From contig NC_049981.1 of assembly GCF_000003815.2 (NCBI RefSeq), forward strand, positions 33,522,072-33,586,071: DNA of 64,000 nucleotides, given 5' to 3'. Shown here piece by piece: positions 21,801 through 34,977 of the stretch (the stretch's first letter is position 1; each line of letters starts with the position of its first letter). Source of the stretch: Branchiostoma floridae (taxonomy: Eukaryota > Chordata > Leptocardii > Amphioxiformes > Branchiostomatidae). Position numbers and translations under genes: made by a program. Under the pieces are notes generated by a model, which worked only from the letters and a program-made list of their open reading frames with translations, was not told the DNA's origin and ran no database searches.

Positions 21801-24800
21801 GCGAGGCACCCCTTTGCTCTTGGCAAAAAGTGCCTGTATGGTGGATTCTTTGAATGCCTGTCGTACTAGGAGCGGGCTTGTCGGGATTAGAACCCATAAC
21901 CTTCTGGTCCAGAAGCGGGACTGATAACCATTATAACTCATTATACACCATTCAGTTTTGTACACAGTGAATGTAGTACCAACTGGCAGTTGTTCCAATG
22001 TTAAATGTCTTAGCACGTCAGCATTACCCACCTGTCCTGAATGTCCTGGTGATAACTCCGTTTTGCCGGTCTTGCTCACTCCTTTTTCGCCGGCCAGCGT
22101 TGCCCAACGGTTGAAAGGAAGTGAGCGTGATGGTGTAGCTTATGCCGGGCAGCAGTCCCGACACGGTAGCCGAGGTGGCGTCTGCTGCCGGTGGGTCCAA
22201 CTCCCGGTCCCGGTACGAGCCCGACCCGTCCACCGGCTTGTAGCTGAGGCTGTAGCGCGAGATCTGAGAACCTTGAGCTTTTTCCCATGAAACAACGAGT
22301 TGGTCAATTCCTCCACCATCGAGGGTCAGCTCCGAGATCGCTGATTCTGTGTGGTAAATGGATTGACAAATAACCCGCTATACACCATACAGTTTTGTAC
22401 ACAATGTTTTTTAAAATTATTTTACCATCACCATTAAATTGGCGGTTTTCAATGTGTGGGGGATGAGTTGGGGGTTAACCCCATACTTACTGTACATTCA
22501 TATCAAATAGAATAAAAAGTAACATTGCAACAGAAAATTAACTCTAATGTAGCCCAAGGTCGGCCCAAGGTTAGATGTCTCATTACGTAGGTACTGCCCA
22601 CCTGTCTTAAAAGTCCCGATGGTATGTCCGTTTTGCAGGCCCTGGTCATCAGTTGAGTTGAGCGTGAGGTTGTAGCTTGTGTAGGGCAGCAGTCCCGACA
22701 CGATATCCGAGATGTCGCCTGCTCCCGGTGCGGGGTCCAGGTCCTCAGACGTGCCCGTCCCGTCTGCCGGCTCGTAGCTGAGGCTGTAGCTGTCAATCTG
22801 AGCACTAGCGTCCTTTGTCCAGGAAACTTCTAGATCTTCAACCCCGGCCATTTTAAGGGTCAGGCCCGAGATCACTGATTCTGTGTGAAGAAGTGGCTGA
22901 CGAGAATAAGACATAAGGCAAGTGATCCGAATTCCAAGAAAGGCAAGAACACCCCTCGGGAACCCCTACACCCCTCCTATGGAATAGAAATTTCTACTTC
23001 TGGTGTTGGAAAAATGTCTCAATGCCTCGAAAGCAACCGGGCCAGACCTAATACCTCCTTGGTTCATCAAAATGACAGCCAGTGAAATCGCACCTCTTTT
23101 AACCAACATTTTCCAACAATCGCTTGACACAGGAGAAATCCCCAAAGACTGGAGAGATGCAAACATATGTGCCATTTTCAAAAAAGGGAGACAGAGCGGT
23201 CCCCAGTAACTACAGACCTGTTTCACTTACCTGTATTTCCTGTAAACTACTCGAACACATTATTCAAAGCCATATCATGAAACAATTGGAAGGCCACAAT
23301 ATACTAACGGACTACCAGCATGGTTTCAGAGCAAAGCGATCCAGAGAAACACAGCTTATTTTAACTGTTCACGACATAGCTGTGTCCCCTTAACAGTTTT
23401 TTTTACCATCCTACACACTATTCTACGTTTACTCAACCATCTAGGCATATGCAGTACTGTATACTATAACACATTTACATATTGCTGCAGGGGCCGTTCC
23501 CACTGGCTTTTTTAGGCTAGGGTTTACTTCCTGGGACTTTTTTTCCAGGGGTGTTTTATCCCCCCTGGATTTTTTTGTGCTAGGGTTTCTTCTCTAGGAC
23601 TTCTGTGCAGGGGTGTCATCCCTGGGTTTTTGTGCAGGGTTTTCCTTCCCTGGTTTCAATTTTACACAGGGTACAGAACCAAGCTGCCCGATTCTGTACA
23701 AACACCTACAACAGGGATGCTAGTGTTACCAAAATTAAAACAGATTTGCAGTGGATGTCACTTGAAGACAGGAAAATGTCCAGACTTTCCATGATGTACA
23801 AAATGACCGATAAACTGGTGGACATACCGACTGATAAGTATCTAATACCAGCTCAAAAAAGAACAAGAAACAGCCATGACTTCAAATACCGAGAGCTACC
23901 AACCTGGATCAATGTATTAAAAAATTCGTACTTTCCCAGAACTATCGTAGAGTGGACTTTATTATCACCAAGTACAATAGAAGCATCTTCTCTGGGTAGT
24001 TTTAAAGAACGCTTGCAGATAGTGTGACGGGTTGTTCGGTGTAATATAACCAGCTGCTGCCGCGCCGAGTGCCTGCGAAGCTGGTGTGTTACGCCGAACG
24101 GCGGTTATCTTGGCTATATAGATACAGATAAAGAACGGAAAGCTACTGTTAGTGATGGGATGGGACAGCACGTGTGAACCACGGAAAGAACCTGGCGGGC
24201 TTCAGGGTCAGCCGATGTACTNNNNNNNNNNNNNNNNNNNNNNNNNNNNNNNNNNNNNNNNNNNNNNNNNNNNNNNNNNNNNNNNNNNNNNNNNNNNNNN
24301 NNNNNNNNNNNNNNNNNNNNNTATATACGCCTTCAGCGTGGTTGAGATGTACGGGAGGTTCCTACCTTGGCGGCGGGATGACGAACATGATGTCTCCGCC
24401 CTGGGTGATGTCGAACTGACGGAGGAACTCGCACTGGAAGGGCAGGCTGACTCCCTGGTGTATCACCGCGCCGCTGCCGTCAATCACCTCGTCCGCGATG
24501 GCCTCGTTGGAGAAGATGAATTTGTCTTCTCCTGAGATCTGGTGAAATACAAGAGGCAGATGAGTCCAAAGATGCAAAATGTGAAGAGCGTTTGAACAAA
24601 GCAAATAATGTCAGACAAGTTGGATCAAAAGAGATAGCTATGACTTATTTCAGCACCCCCGTGGTAAATGCTTCTGGATCATGTAAAGTTTCTTGGTGAC
24701 AAACGAAGCAACCTCAAATGCAATCACTTATTGATACATGCAATTCTGCACCTGCATGTGTGAGCACCGCTCGAAGCTAGTACCCATGTGGGGAGGGAAT

Positions 24801-27800
24801 AAGCCGTGCCACACTAAGCTAGTAAAAAGAAAACTACTCTTCTTTTAACGTCACAAAACCCACACATTACAGAAAAAGTAGGATCTTTCGTCTTCCACTC
24901 TCTCAGAAAAAGAAGTCAAACCCAATAAGTTACATCTTTAAGTTAGACTAGAGAAGTCGCTTACTATACTGTTTTAGTGCTTACCATTATTTGTCTGTCT
25001 TTTTCTTTTGTCACCTGCAATTAGCCCTTGGGCAAGAATTTGCAGTAAACTTATTATTACTAAGCTAGTACCCAGGTGAGGTGTGGCGCCTCACCTGCCG
25101 CCGCGTGCCGCACTCCTCCAGGCGTGTCTCCATGGTGACGAAGTCGTCGTCCACGGTGGCGACGCAGCTGGCGTTCAGAAGGTGCATGCTGTCCACGTCC
25201 ACACCGGGCAGAGCCACACGCGGAATGGCAATGGTCATGATTCCTTCCGCGCACTCTACGTTCACGACAGCGGACTCTGGAATAGTCAAACAGTATAATA
25301 TTACCTCTGAAAAGAAAACTGTCTGAAAGTGAAAGCATACGTGCTGGATTGCATGGGGATAAGGCCAAAGAAGCTATTTTGGTCAATTAGTGGCTGAACA
25401 GCAAAACCCTGTGTTAGAGAACGAAGCAGTTACATTAAAATGTCCCCTATAACCTTCCTTTTAAGCAGCAATTTTAACACACAAGTCCAAGCAACGCACT
25501 TAGTGTCAATTGCCGACAACAGGGTACATCTGTTGCTTCTGCGAAGTCCCCTTACGCGAGGCACCCCTTTGCTCTTGGCAGAAAGTGCCTGTATGGTGGA
25601 TTCTTTGAATGCCTGTCGTACTAGGAGCGGGCTTGTCGGGATTAGAACCCATAACCCTCTGGTCCAGAAGCGGGACTGATAACCATTATAACTCATTATA
25701 CACCATTCAGTTTTGTACACAGTGAATGTAGTACCAACTGGCAGTTGTTCCAATGTTAAATGTCTTAGCACGTCAGCATTACCCACCTGTCCTGAATGTC
25801 CTGGTGATAACTCCGTTTTTCCGGTCTTGCTCACTTCTTTTTCGCCGTCCAGCGTTGCCCAACGGTTGAAAGGAAGTGAGCGTGATGGTGTAGCTTATGC
25901 CGGGCAGCAGTCCCGACACGGTAGCTGAGGTGGCGTCTGCTGCCGGTGGGTCCAGCTCCCGGTCCCGGTACGAGCCCGTCCCGTCCACCGGCTTGTAGCT
26001 GAGGCTGTAGCGCGAGATCTGAGAACCTTGAGCTTTTCCCCATGAAACAACGAGTTGGTCCATTCCTCCACCATCGAGGGTCAGGTCCGAGATCGCTGAT
26101 TCTGTGTGGTAAAGTGGTTGACAAATAACCCATTATGCACCATCAAGTTTTGTACACAATGTTTTTTTAAATTATTTTACCATCACCATTAAATTGGCGG
26201 TTTTCAATGTGTGGGGGATGAGTTGGGGGTTAACCCCATACATACCTGTACATTCATATCAAATAGAATAAAAAGTAACATTGCAACAGAAAATTAACTC
26301 TAATGTAGCCCAAGGTCGGCCCAAGGTTAGATGTCTCATTACGTAGGTACTGCCCACCTGTCTTAAAAGTCCCGATGGTATGTCCGTTTTGCCGACCCTG
26401 GTCAGTTGAGTTGAGCGTGAGGATGTAGCTTGTGTAGGGCAGCAGTCCCGACACGGTTGTCGAGGTGACGTCTGCTGCCGGTGCGGGGTCCAGGTTATTA
26501 GGCGTGCCCGTCCCGTCTGCCGGCTCGTAGCTGAGGGTGTAGCTGTCAATCTGAAAATCGGGATCCTTTGTCCAGGAAACTTCCAGATCATCAACCCCGG
26601 CCCTTACTAGGGTCAGGCCCGAGATCACTGGTTCTGTGTGAAGAAGTGGTTGACGAGAATAAGACATAAGGCAAGTGATCCGAAATACAAGAAAGGCAAG
26701 AACACCCCTCGGGAACCCCTACACCCCTCCTATGGAATAGAAATTTCTACTTCTGGTGTTGAAAAAATGTCTCAATGCCTCAAAAGCAACCGGGCCAGAC
26801 CTAATACCTCCTTGGTTCATCAAAATGACAGCCAGTGAAATCGCACCTCTTTTAACCAACATTTTCCAACAATCGCTTGACACAGGAGAAATCCCCAAAG
26901 ACTAGAGAGATGCAAACATATGTGCCATTTTCAAAAAAGGGAGACAGAGCGGTCCCCAGTAACTACAGACTTGTTTCACTTACCTGTATTTCCTGTAAAC
27001 TACTCGAACACATTATTCAAAGCCATCTCATGAAACACTTGGAAGGCCACAATATACTAACGGACTACCAGCATGGTTTCAGAGCAAAGCGATCCAGAGA
27101 AACACAGCTTATTTTAACTGTTCGCGACATAGCTGTGTCCCCTTAACAGTTTTTTTACCATCCTACACACTATTCTACGTTTACTCAATCATCTAGGCAT
27201 ATGCAGTACTGTATACTATAACACATTTACATATTGTTGCAGGGGCCGTTCCCACTGGCTTTTTTAGGCTAGGGTTTGCTTCCTGGGACTTTTTTTCCAG
27301 GGGTGTTTTATCCCCCCCTTGATTTTTTTGTGCTAGGGTTTCTTCTCTAGGACTTCTGTGCAGGGGTGTCATCCCTGGGTTTCTGTGCAGGGTTTTCCTT
27401 CCCTGGTTTCAATTTTACACAGGGTACAGAACCAAGCTGCCCGATTCTGTACAAACACCTACAACAGGGATGCTAGTGTTACCAAAATTAAAACAGATTT
27501 CCAGTGGACATCACTTGAAGACAGAAGGAAAATGTCCAGACTTTCCATGATGTACAAAATGACCGATAAACTGGTGGACGTACCAACTGATAAGTATCTA
27601 ATACCAGCTCAAAAAAGAACAAGAAACAGCCCTGACTTCAAAGCCGCGAGAGCTACCAACCTAGATCAATGTGTTAAAAAATTCGTACTTTCCCAGAACT
27701 ATCGAAGAGTGGACTTTATCATCACCAAGTACAATAGAAGCATCTTCTCTGGGTAGTTTTAAAGAACGCTTGCAGATAGTGTGACGGGTTGTTCGGTGTA

Positions 27801-29141
27801 ATATAATCAGCTGCTGCCGCGCCGCGTGCCTGCGAAGCTGGTGTGTTACGCTGAACGGTGGTTATACCGGCTATATAGATAACGTTACAGATAAAGAACG
27901 GAAAGCTACTGTTAGTGATGGGATGGGACAGCACGTGTGAACCACGGAAAGAACCTGGCGGGCTTCAGGGTCAGCCGATGTACTGGGAGCGGGTTGATCG
28001 GGATTGGAACCCATAACCTTCTGGTCCAGAAGCGGGACTGATAACCATTATAACTCATTATACACCATTCAGGTTTGTACACAATGTAGTACTAGCCCAA
28101 GGTCGGCCCAAGGTTAACTGTCTCATTACGTCGGTACTACCCACCTGTCCTGAAAGTCCCGACGGTATGTCCGGTTTGCCGGCTCTGATCATCAGTTGAG
28201 TTGAGCGTGAGGGTGTAGCTTGTGTAGGGCAGCAGTCCCGACACGATATCCGAGAGGTCGTCTGCTGCCGGTGCGGGGTCCAGGTTCTTAGACGTGCCCG
28301 TCCCGTCTGCCGGCTCGTAGCTGAGGGTGTAGCTGTCAATCTGAACACCTTCAGCCTTTGTCCAGGAAACTTCCAGATCAGTAAGCCCGGCCCTTTCGAG
28401 GGTCAGGCCCGAGATCGCTGATTCTGTGTGAAGAAGTGGTTGACGAGGATAAGACATTGCAAGTGATCTGAACTCCAAGAAAGGCCCAAATGTAATGCAC
28501 CAATTCATACTTGGCAGAAAGTACCTGCATGGTGAATTTAAAAGACAGCGACTTGCAAGTCGTACTAGGAGCGGGTTGATCGGGATTGGAACCCATAACC
28601 GTCTGGTCCAGAAGCGGGACTGATAACCATTATAACCTATTATACACCATTGTACACAATGAACGGATAACCATTATAACTCATTATACACCACCCAGTT
28701 TTACACACAATGCAGGCACTAGCCCAAGGTCGGCCCAAGGTTAACTGTCTCATTACGTCGGCACTACCCACCTGTCCTGAAAGTCCCGACGGTATGTCCG
28801 TTTTGCCGGCTCTGATCATCAGTTGAGTTGAGCGTGAGGGTGTAGCTTGTGTAGGGCAGCAGTCCCGACACGATATCCGAGAGGTCGTCTGCTGCCGGTG
28901 GGTCGGTCAAGTCCACAGGCGTGCCCGTCCCGTCCGCCGGCTCGTAGCTGAGGATGTAGCTGCCAATCTGATAACCATCCCTCTTCGACCAAGCAACTTC
29001 AAGATCATCAATCCCAGCCCATATAAGGGTAAGGCCCGAGATCACTGATTCTGTTGGTTAAGTGGTTAACAAGAATAAGACATTGATTTATACGTTTGGC
29101 ATGGCACTGTTTTTAGAGAGGCGACATTGCTACCGATGTCT

Positions 29142-29187
<46 letters not shown>

Positions 29188-32100
29188 TGTGTACGTATGT
29201 GTGTGTTTGTGTGTGTGTGTGTGTGTACGTATGTGTGTGCTTGTGTACGTATGTGTGTGTGTGTATGTGTGTGTGTGTGTGTGTGTGTACGTATGTGTGT
29301 TTGTGTTCGTATGTGTGTGTGTGCATGTATGTGTGTGTGTGTGTGTGTGTACGTATGTGTGTGTTTGTGTGTGTGTGCGTATGTGTGTGTTTGTGTGTGG
29401 GGAGGGCGTGTGTGTGTGTGTGTGTGTGCGTGTGTGTGTGTGTGTGTGTGTGCGGGCGTGATCTCTAAGAGCGGGGACAAAAACACTAGTGATTTTAGGC
29501 GGCGGGATGACGAGATCTCCGTGGGCATGGCAGTGACAGTGGCAACGGCACGTGTGAACCACCGAAAGAACCTGGTGGGCTTTGATAAGGGCAGCCGCTG
29601 TGCATCGGAAAGGCAATGATATGTTTCTGCGAATTGCTCAAACGCGATGCATCAATTTATTCTTGTCAGAAAGCATCTGTGCGGTGGAGTCTTTGAACTT
29701 AAAAACATCGGAAATTGCAAGTCGTAGCGTGCAAATCGGAATCGGGATTAGAACATGTAAACTTCTGGTCCAGAGCGGGACTGATAACCATTATAACACA
29801 TTACACACTATCCAGTTTTGCACACAATGTAGTACTAGCCCAAGGTTTCAGTACATCGACATTACCCACCTGTCCAGAAAGTCCCTTTGATAAAACCGAT
29901 TTGCTGGTTGGCCTGGCCAGAAGAAGTGAGCGTGATAGTGTAGTTTGCGTAGGGCAGCAGTCCCGACATGGTAGCCGAGGTGTCGTCTGCTCCCGGTGCG
30001 GGGGTCAGGTCCATAGATGAGGCCATCCCGTCTGCCAGCTTGTAGCTCAGGATGTAGCTGTCAATCTGAACACCGGCCTCCTTTGTCCAGGAAACTTCCA
30101 GATCAGTAAGCCCGGCCCTTTCGAGGGTCAGGTCCGAGATCACTGGTTCTGTTGGTGAAGTGGTTGAGAAGGATTAGACATTGCAAGTGATCTGAACTGA
30201 AGAGAGGCAACAACAGAAAGCTACTTTGCCAAAATACATGTGCACAGCAGTACTACAGGGGTACCCATACTCAACTATCTCATTACAACTATTAAATAGT
30301 TGGACAGGATTTTATATGATAACCAAGAAATGGAATTTTTGTGGCCTCAGAAAGGGCAGGTAGAGAAGAGGAGATGGCATGTTTCTGCCAAATGCCCAAA
30401 CGCGACGCACCAAGCCTGTTTGGTGGATTCTTTAAATGTAAAGGACAGCGGCTTGCCTGTCGTACTGGGAACGGGCTGGTCGGGATTGGAACCCATAACC
30501 TTCTGGTCCAGAAGCGAGACTGATAACCATTATAACATGTTGTTATATAGCCATGCGACGTCGATTAATCAGATGGATTAATCAGGCTATTTTACCAACA
30601 TTTGTAGCACGTTTCTTCGCTGAATGAAAATGTCTACCGTCTTGACATAACCTATCATTCCGTGAGAAACACGTAATTAAACTAGAGTTCCACGACGCAA
30701 TACCTTCGCCAAATGATTCTATCTTTTACAACTGCTGTATTAATTGTGTTTGTCATTAATCAGGCAAATAAGATTCTCATTTGCATAAATCAAATTACTT
30801 GATCATGTCCTCAGCCAAACAACAGACACGCGTAATCTATGTTAAGAAAGAAAGCTTTCATAGCATTTTCTAAAAATTCATGCAAATGAGGACCTCATTT
30901 GCTTAATCAATGTTCAACGATGTTCACTTGTACATAACTTACAAATGCTACAAGTAAGAAATTTCCGTCATTAACCACAATGGCATTACAGAATTTTCTC
31001 ATTAATTATGAAAATTAGGTCTTTATTTAGCATAATATATATCTATCAATATTCTTCTCTTTCTCAGTTACAAATGTCAAATGTTGCAATGGTCCAATAA
31101 TGGAACTGAGCAATATGTTTAGACAATTTCCTAATCAATTATGCAACTCAAATTTTTATTTGCATAATTAATATGTAATTATATGAAGCATCACTTAAGC
31201 TATCCACAAACCAAAAATCATAACAATCCGTCAAACCCTTTTTGAGTTATTCCCTTTTAAAGTCTGACACTAAACCTGCCTTGCAGCTCTAAAACAAGCC
31301 GCTAGGGGGCCTAAACTTAAACCACTTAATCTCGGCATCAAGAGCTGTCTACCACTTAAAATTCATAGCCACAGTGTATCCAGAACTCGAGATATCAAAC
31401 CAGGAAGTTCCGCTACAGTACCGTCACAGGCCGCTAGGGGGTCCAAAATCAGATAATTGACAGGTCTCATCATTTACAGGTCACATAGTAACATTAATGA
31501 CCCGCTTTCCTTCGGTGCCATTAAATTCATGGTCAGTTCGGGACTCGGCCGTCCATTTGGTGGTTATATCAGTGTTTGATGAAAAGAGCTGGGCTGTCTA
31601 CCTGACGACCGTCTGTCTACCTGGCCTGGCTATCACGTCAGGCTACCGANNNNNNNNNNNNNNNNNNNNNNNNNNNNNNNNNNNNNNNNNNNNNNNNNNN
31701 NNNNNNNNNNNNNNNNNNNNNNNNNNNNNNNNNNNNNNNNNNNNNNNNNNNNNNNNNNNNNNNNNNNNNNNNNNNNNNNNNNNNNNNNNNNNNNNNNNNN
31801 NNNNNNNNNNNNNNNNNNNNNNNNNNNNNNNNNNNNNNNNNNNNNNNNNNNNNNNNNNNNNNNNNNNNNNNNAGAGGCTATATTACACACCATCCAGTTT
31901 TGTACACAATGTAGTTCTAACCAAGGGTTGGCTAAAGTACGTCGGCACTTACCACCTGTCCAGAAAGTCCCGACGATTACTCCGTTTTCCTGGCCCTGAT
32001 CATCAGAAGAAGTGAGCGTGAGGATGTATGTTGTGTCGGGCAGCAGTCCCGACACGGTAGCCGAGGTGGTGCCTGCTGTCGGTGCGGGGTCCAGGTCCAC

Positions 32101-34377
32101 AGGCGTGCCCGTCCCGTATGCCGGCTCGTAGCTGAGGGTGTAGCTGTCAATCTTATCACCATCCTCTTCTGTCCAGGAAACTTCAAGATCAGTAGCTCCG
32201 GTCCTTACTAGGGTCAGGCCCGAGATCACTGATACTGTGTGGAAAAGTGGTTGACGAGAATAAGACATTGCAAGTCATCCGAACTCCAAGAAAGGCAAGA
32301 ACAGAAAGCTTAACTATTAGTGCTGGCGTTGGGACAGCACGTGTGAACCACCGAAAGACCCTGGCGGGGTTTGATATGATCAGTCGCTGTGCATCGCCAA
32401 AATGCACGTACACAGCAGTACTACAGGGGTACCCATACTCAACTATCTCATTACAACTATTTAATAATTGGACAGGATTTTATATGATGACCAAGAAATG
32501 TAACTTGTTTGACCTAATAATGGGCATGTTTCTGCGAATTGCCCAAACGCGATGCAACAATTCATTCTTGGCAGAAGGTACCTTCTGGCCCAGAAGCGGA
32601 ATTGATAACCATTATAAATATCCATTATCATATAGCCTGGCAACGTTGACCAATCTGAAGGCCCCATGTCATGCTGGTTTGCACGCCTTATTTACCAGTC
32701 AATAATTAGCCATATAGCCTAATCATTGACCACTTGACAATACCATTATGGCGGGGAGTAGACTATTTTACGAACATTTGTAGCACGTTTCTTCGCTGAA
32801 TGAACATGTTTAGCGTCTTGACATAACCTATCATTCCGTGAGAAACACGTAATTCAATAAATACCGCATCCATACAAGCTACACTAAATAATGTAATTCG
32901 ACCTTCGCGATCGTAGCTGAGTCCACACGGCTAGATATATTACAATGCGTCTATATCATATAACATTAATGACCCACTTTCCTACGGTGTATACACATAC
33001 TTCATGGCCAGATCGGAACTCGGCCGTCCATTTGGTGGTTTTAGGACCAGCCGTTAGGTCACTGACACTATACACACCTCAAGCCGGTTCATTAACCCTA
33101 TATTATACACCATCTAGTTTCGTACACAATGTATTACTAACCAAGGGTTGGCTAAAGGTTAATGGCTCAGAATGTCGGCACTACCCACCTGTCTNNNNNN
33201 NNNNNNNNNNNNNNNNNNNNNNNNNNNNNNNNNNNNNNNNNNNNNNNNNNNNNNNNNNNNNNNNNNNNNNNNNNNNNNNNNNNNNNNNNNNNNNATTATC
33301 ACCATTCAGGTTTGTACACAATGTAGTACTAGCCCAAGGTCGGCCCAAGGTTAACTGTCTCATTACGTCGGTACTACCCACCTGTCCTGAAAGTCCCGAC
33401 GGTATGTCCGGTTTGCCGGCTCTGATCATCAGTTGAGTTGAGCGTGAGGGTGTAGCTTGTGTAGGGCAGCAGTCCCGACACGATATCCGAGAGGTCGTCT
33501 GCTGCCGGTGCGGGGTCCAGGTTCTTAGACGTGCCCGTCCCGTCTGCCGGCTCGTAGCTGAGGGTGTAGCTGTCAATCTGAACACCTTCAGCCTTTGTCC
33601 AGGAAACTTCCAGATCAGTAAGCCCGGCCCTTTCGAGGGTCAGGCCCGAGATCGCTGATTCTGTGTGGAGAAGTGGTTGACGAGGATAAGACATTGCAAG
33701 TGATCTGAACTCCAAGAAAGGCCCAAATGTAATGCACCAATTCATACTTGGCAGAAAGTACCTGCATGGTGAATTTAAAAGACAGCGACTTGCAAGTCGC
33801 ACTAGGAGCGGGTTGATCGGGATTGGAACCCATAACCTTCTGGTCCAGAAGCGGGACTGATAACCATTATAACCTATTATACACCATTGTACACAATGAA
33901 CGGATAACCATTATAACTCATTATACACCACCCAGTTTTACACACAATGCAGGCACTAGCCCAAGGTCGGCCCAAGGTTGAATGTCTCAGTATGTCGGTA
34001 CTACCCACCTGTACTGAAAGTCCCGATGGTATGTCCGTTTTGCCGGCCCTGGTCATCAGTTGAGTTGAGCGTGATGTTGTAGCTTGTGTAGGGCAGCAGT
34101 CCCGACACGGTAGCCGAGGTGGTGCCTGCTGCCGGTGGGTCGGTCAAGTCCACAGGCGTGCCCGTCCCGTCCGCCGGCTCGTAGCTGAGGATGTAGCTGC
34201 CAATCTGATAACCATCCCTCTTCGACCAAGCAACTTCAAGATCATCAATCCCAGCCCATATAAGGGTCAGGCCCGAGATCACTGATTCTGTTGGTTAAGT
34301 GGTTAACAAGAATAAGACATTGATTTATACGTTTGGCATAGCACTGTTTTTGGAGAGGCGACATTGCTACCGATGTC

Positions 34378-34463
<86 letters not shown>

Positions 34464-34476
34464 TGTGTACGTATGT

Positions 34477-34509
<33 letters not shown>

Positions 34510-34886
34510 CGTATGTGTGTGCTTGTGTACGTATGTGTGTGTGTTTGTGTGTGTGTGTGTATGTGTGTGTGTACGTATGTGTGTGTTTGTGTGTGTGTGT
34601 ATGTGTACGTATGTGTGTGCTTGTGTACGTATGTGTGTGTGTACGTATGTGTGTGTGTATGTGTGTGTACGTATGTGTGTGTTTGTGTACGTATGTGTGT
34701 GTGTGTATGTGTGTGTGTGTGTACGTATGTGTGTTTGTGTTCGTATGTGTGTGTGTGCATGTATGTGTGTGTGTGTGTACGTATGTGTGTGTTTGTGTGT
34801 GTGTGTGTGTGTGTGTACGTATGTGTATGTGTGTTGTGTTTGTGTGTGTGTGTGTGCGTATGTGTGTGTTTGTGTGTGTGGAGGGC

Positions 34887-34920
<34 letters not shown>

Positions 34921-34946
34921 GTGCGTGTGTGCGTGCGCGCGCGCGC

Positions 34947-34977
<31 letters not shown>

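Noticed and set aside
28575-28640. A functional tRNA gene
   Set aside because: A- and B-box-like sequences are present, but no paired acceptor stem was found and copies repeat with the FN3 units; SINE-type origin is more likely.
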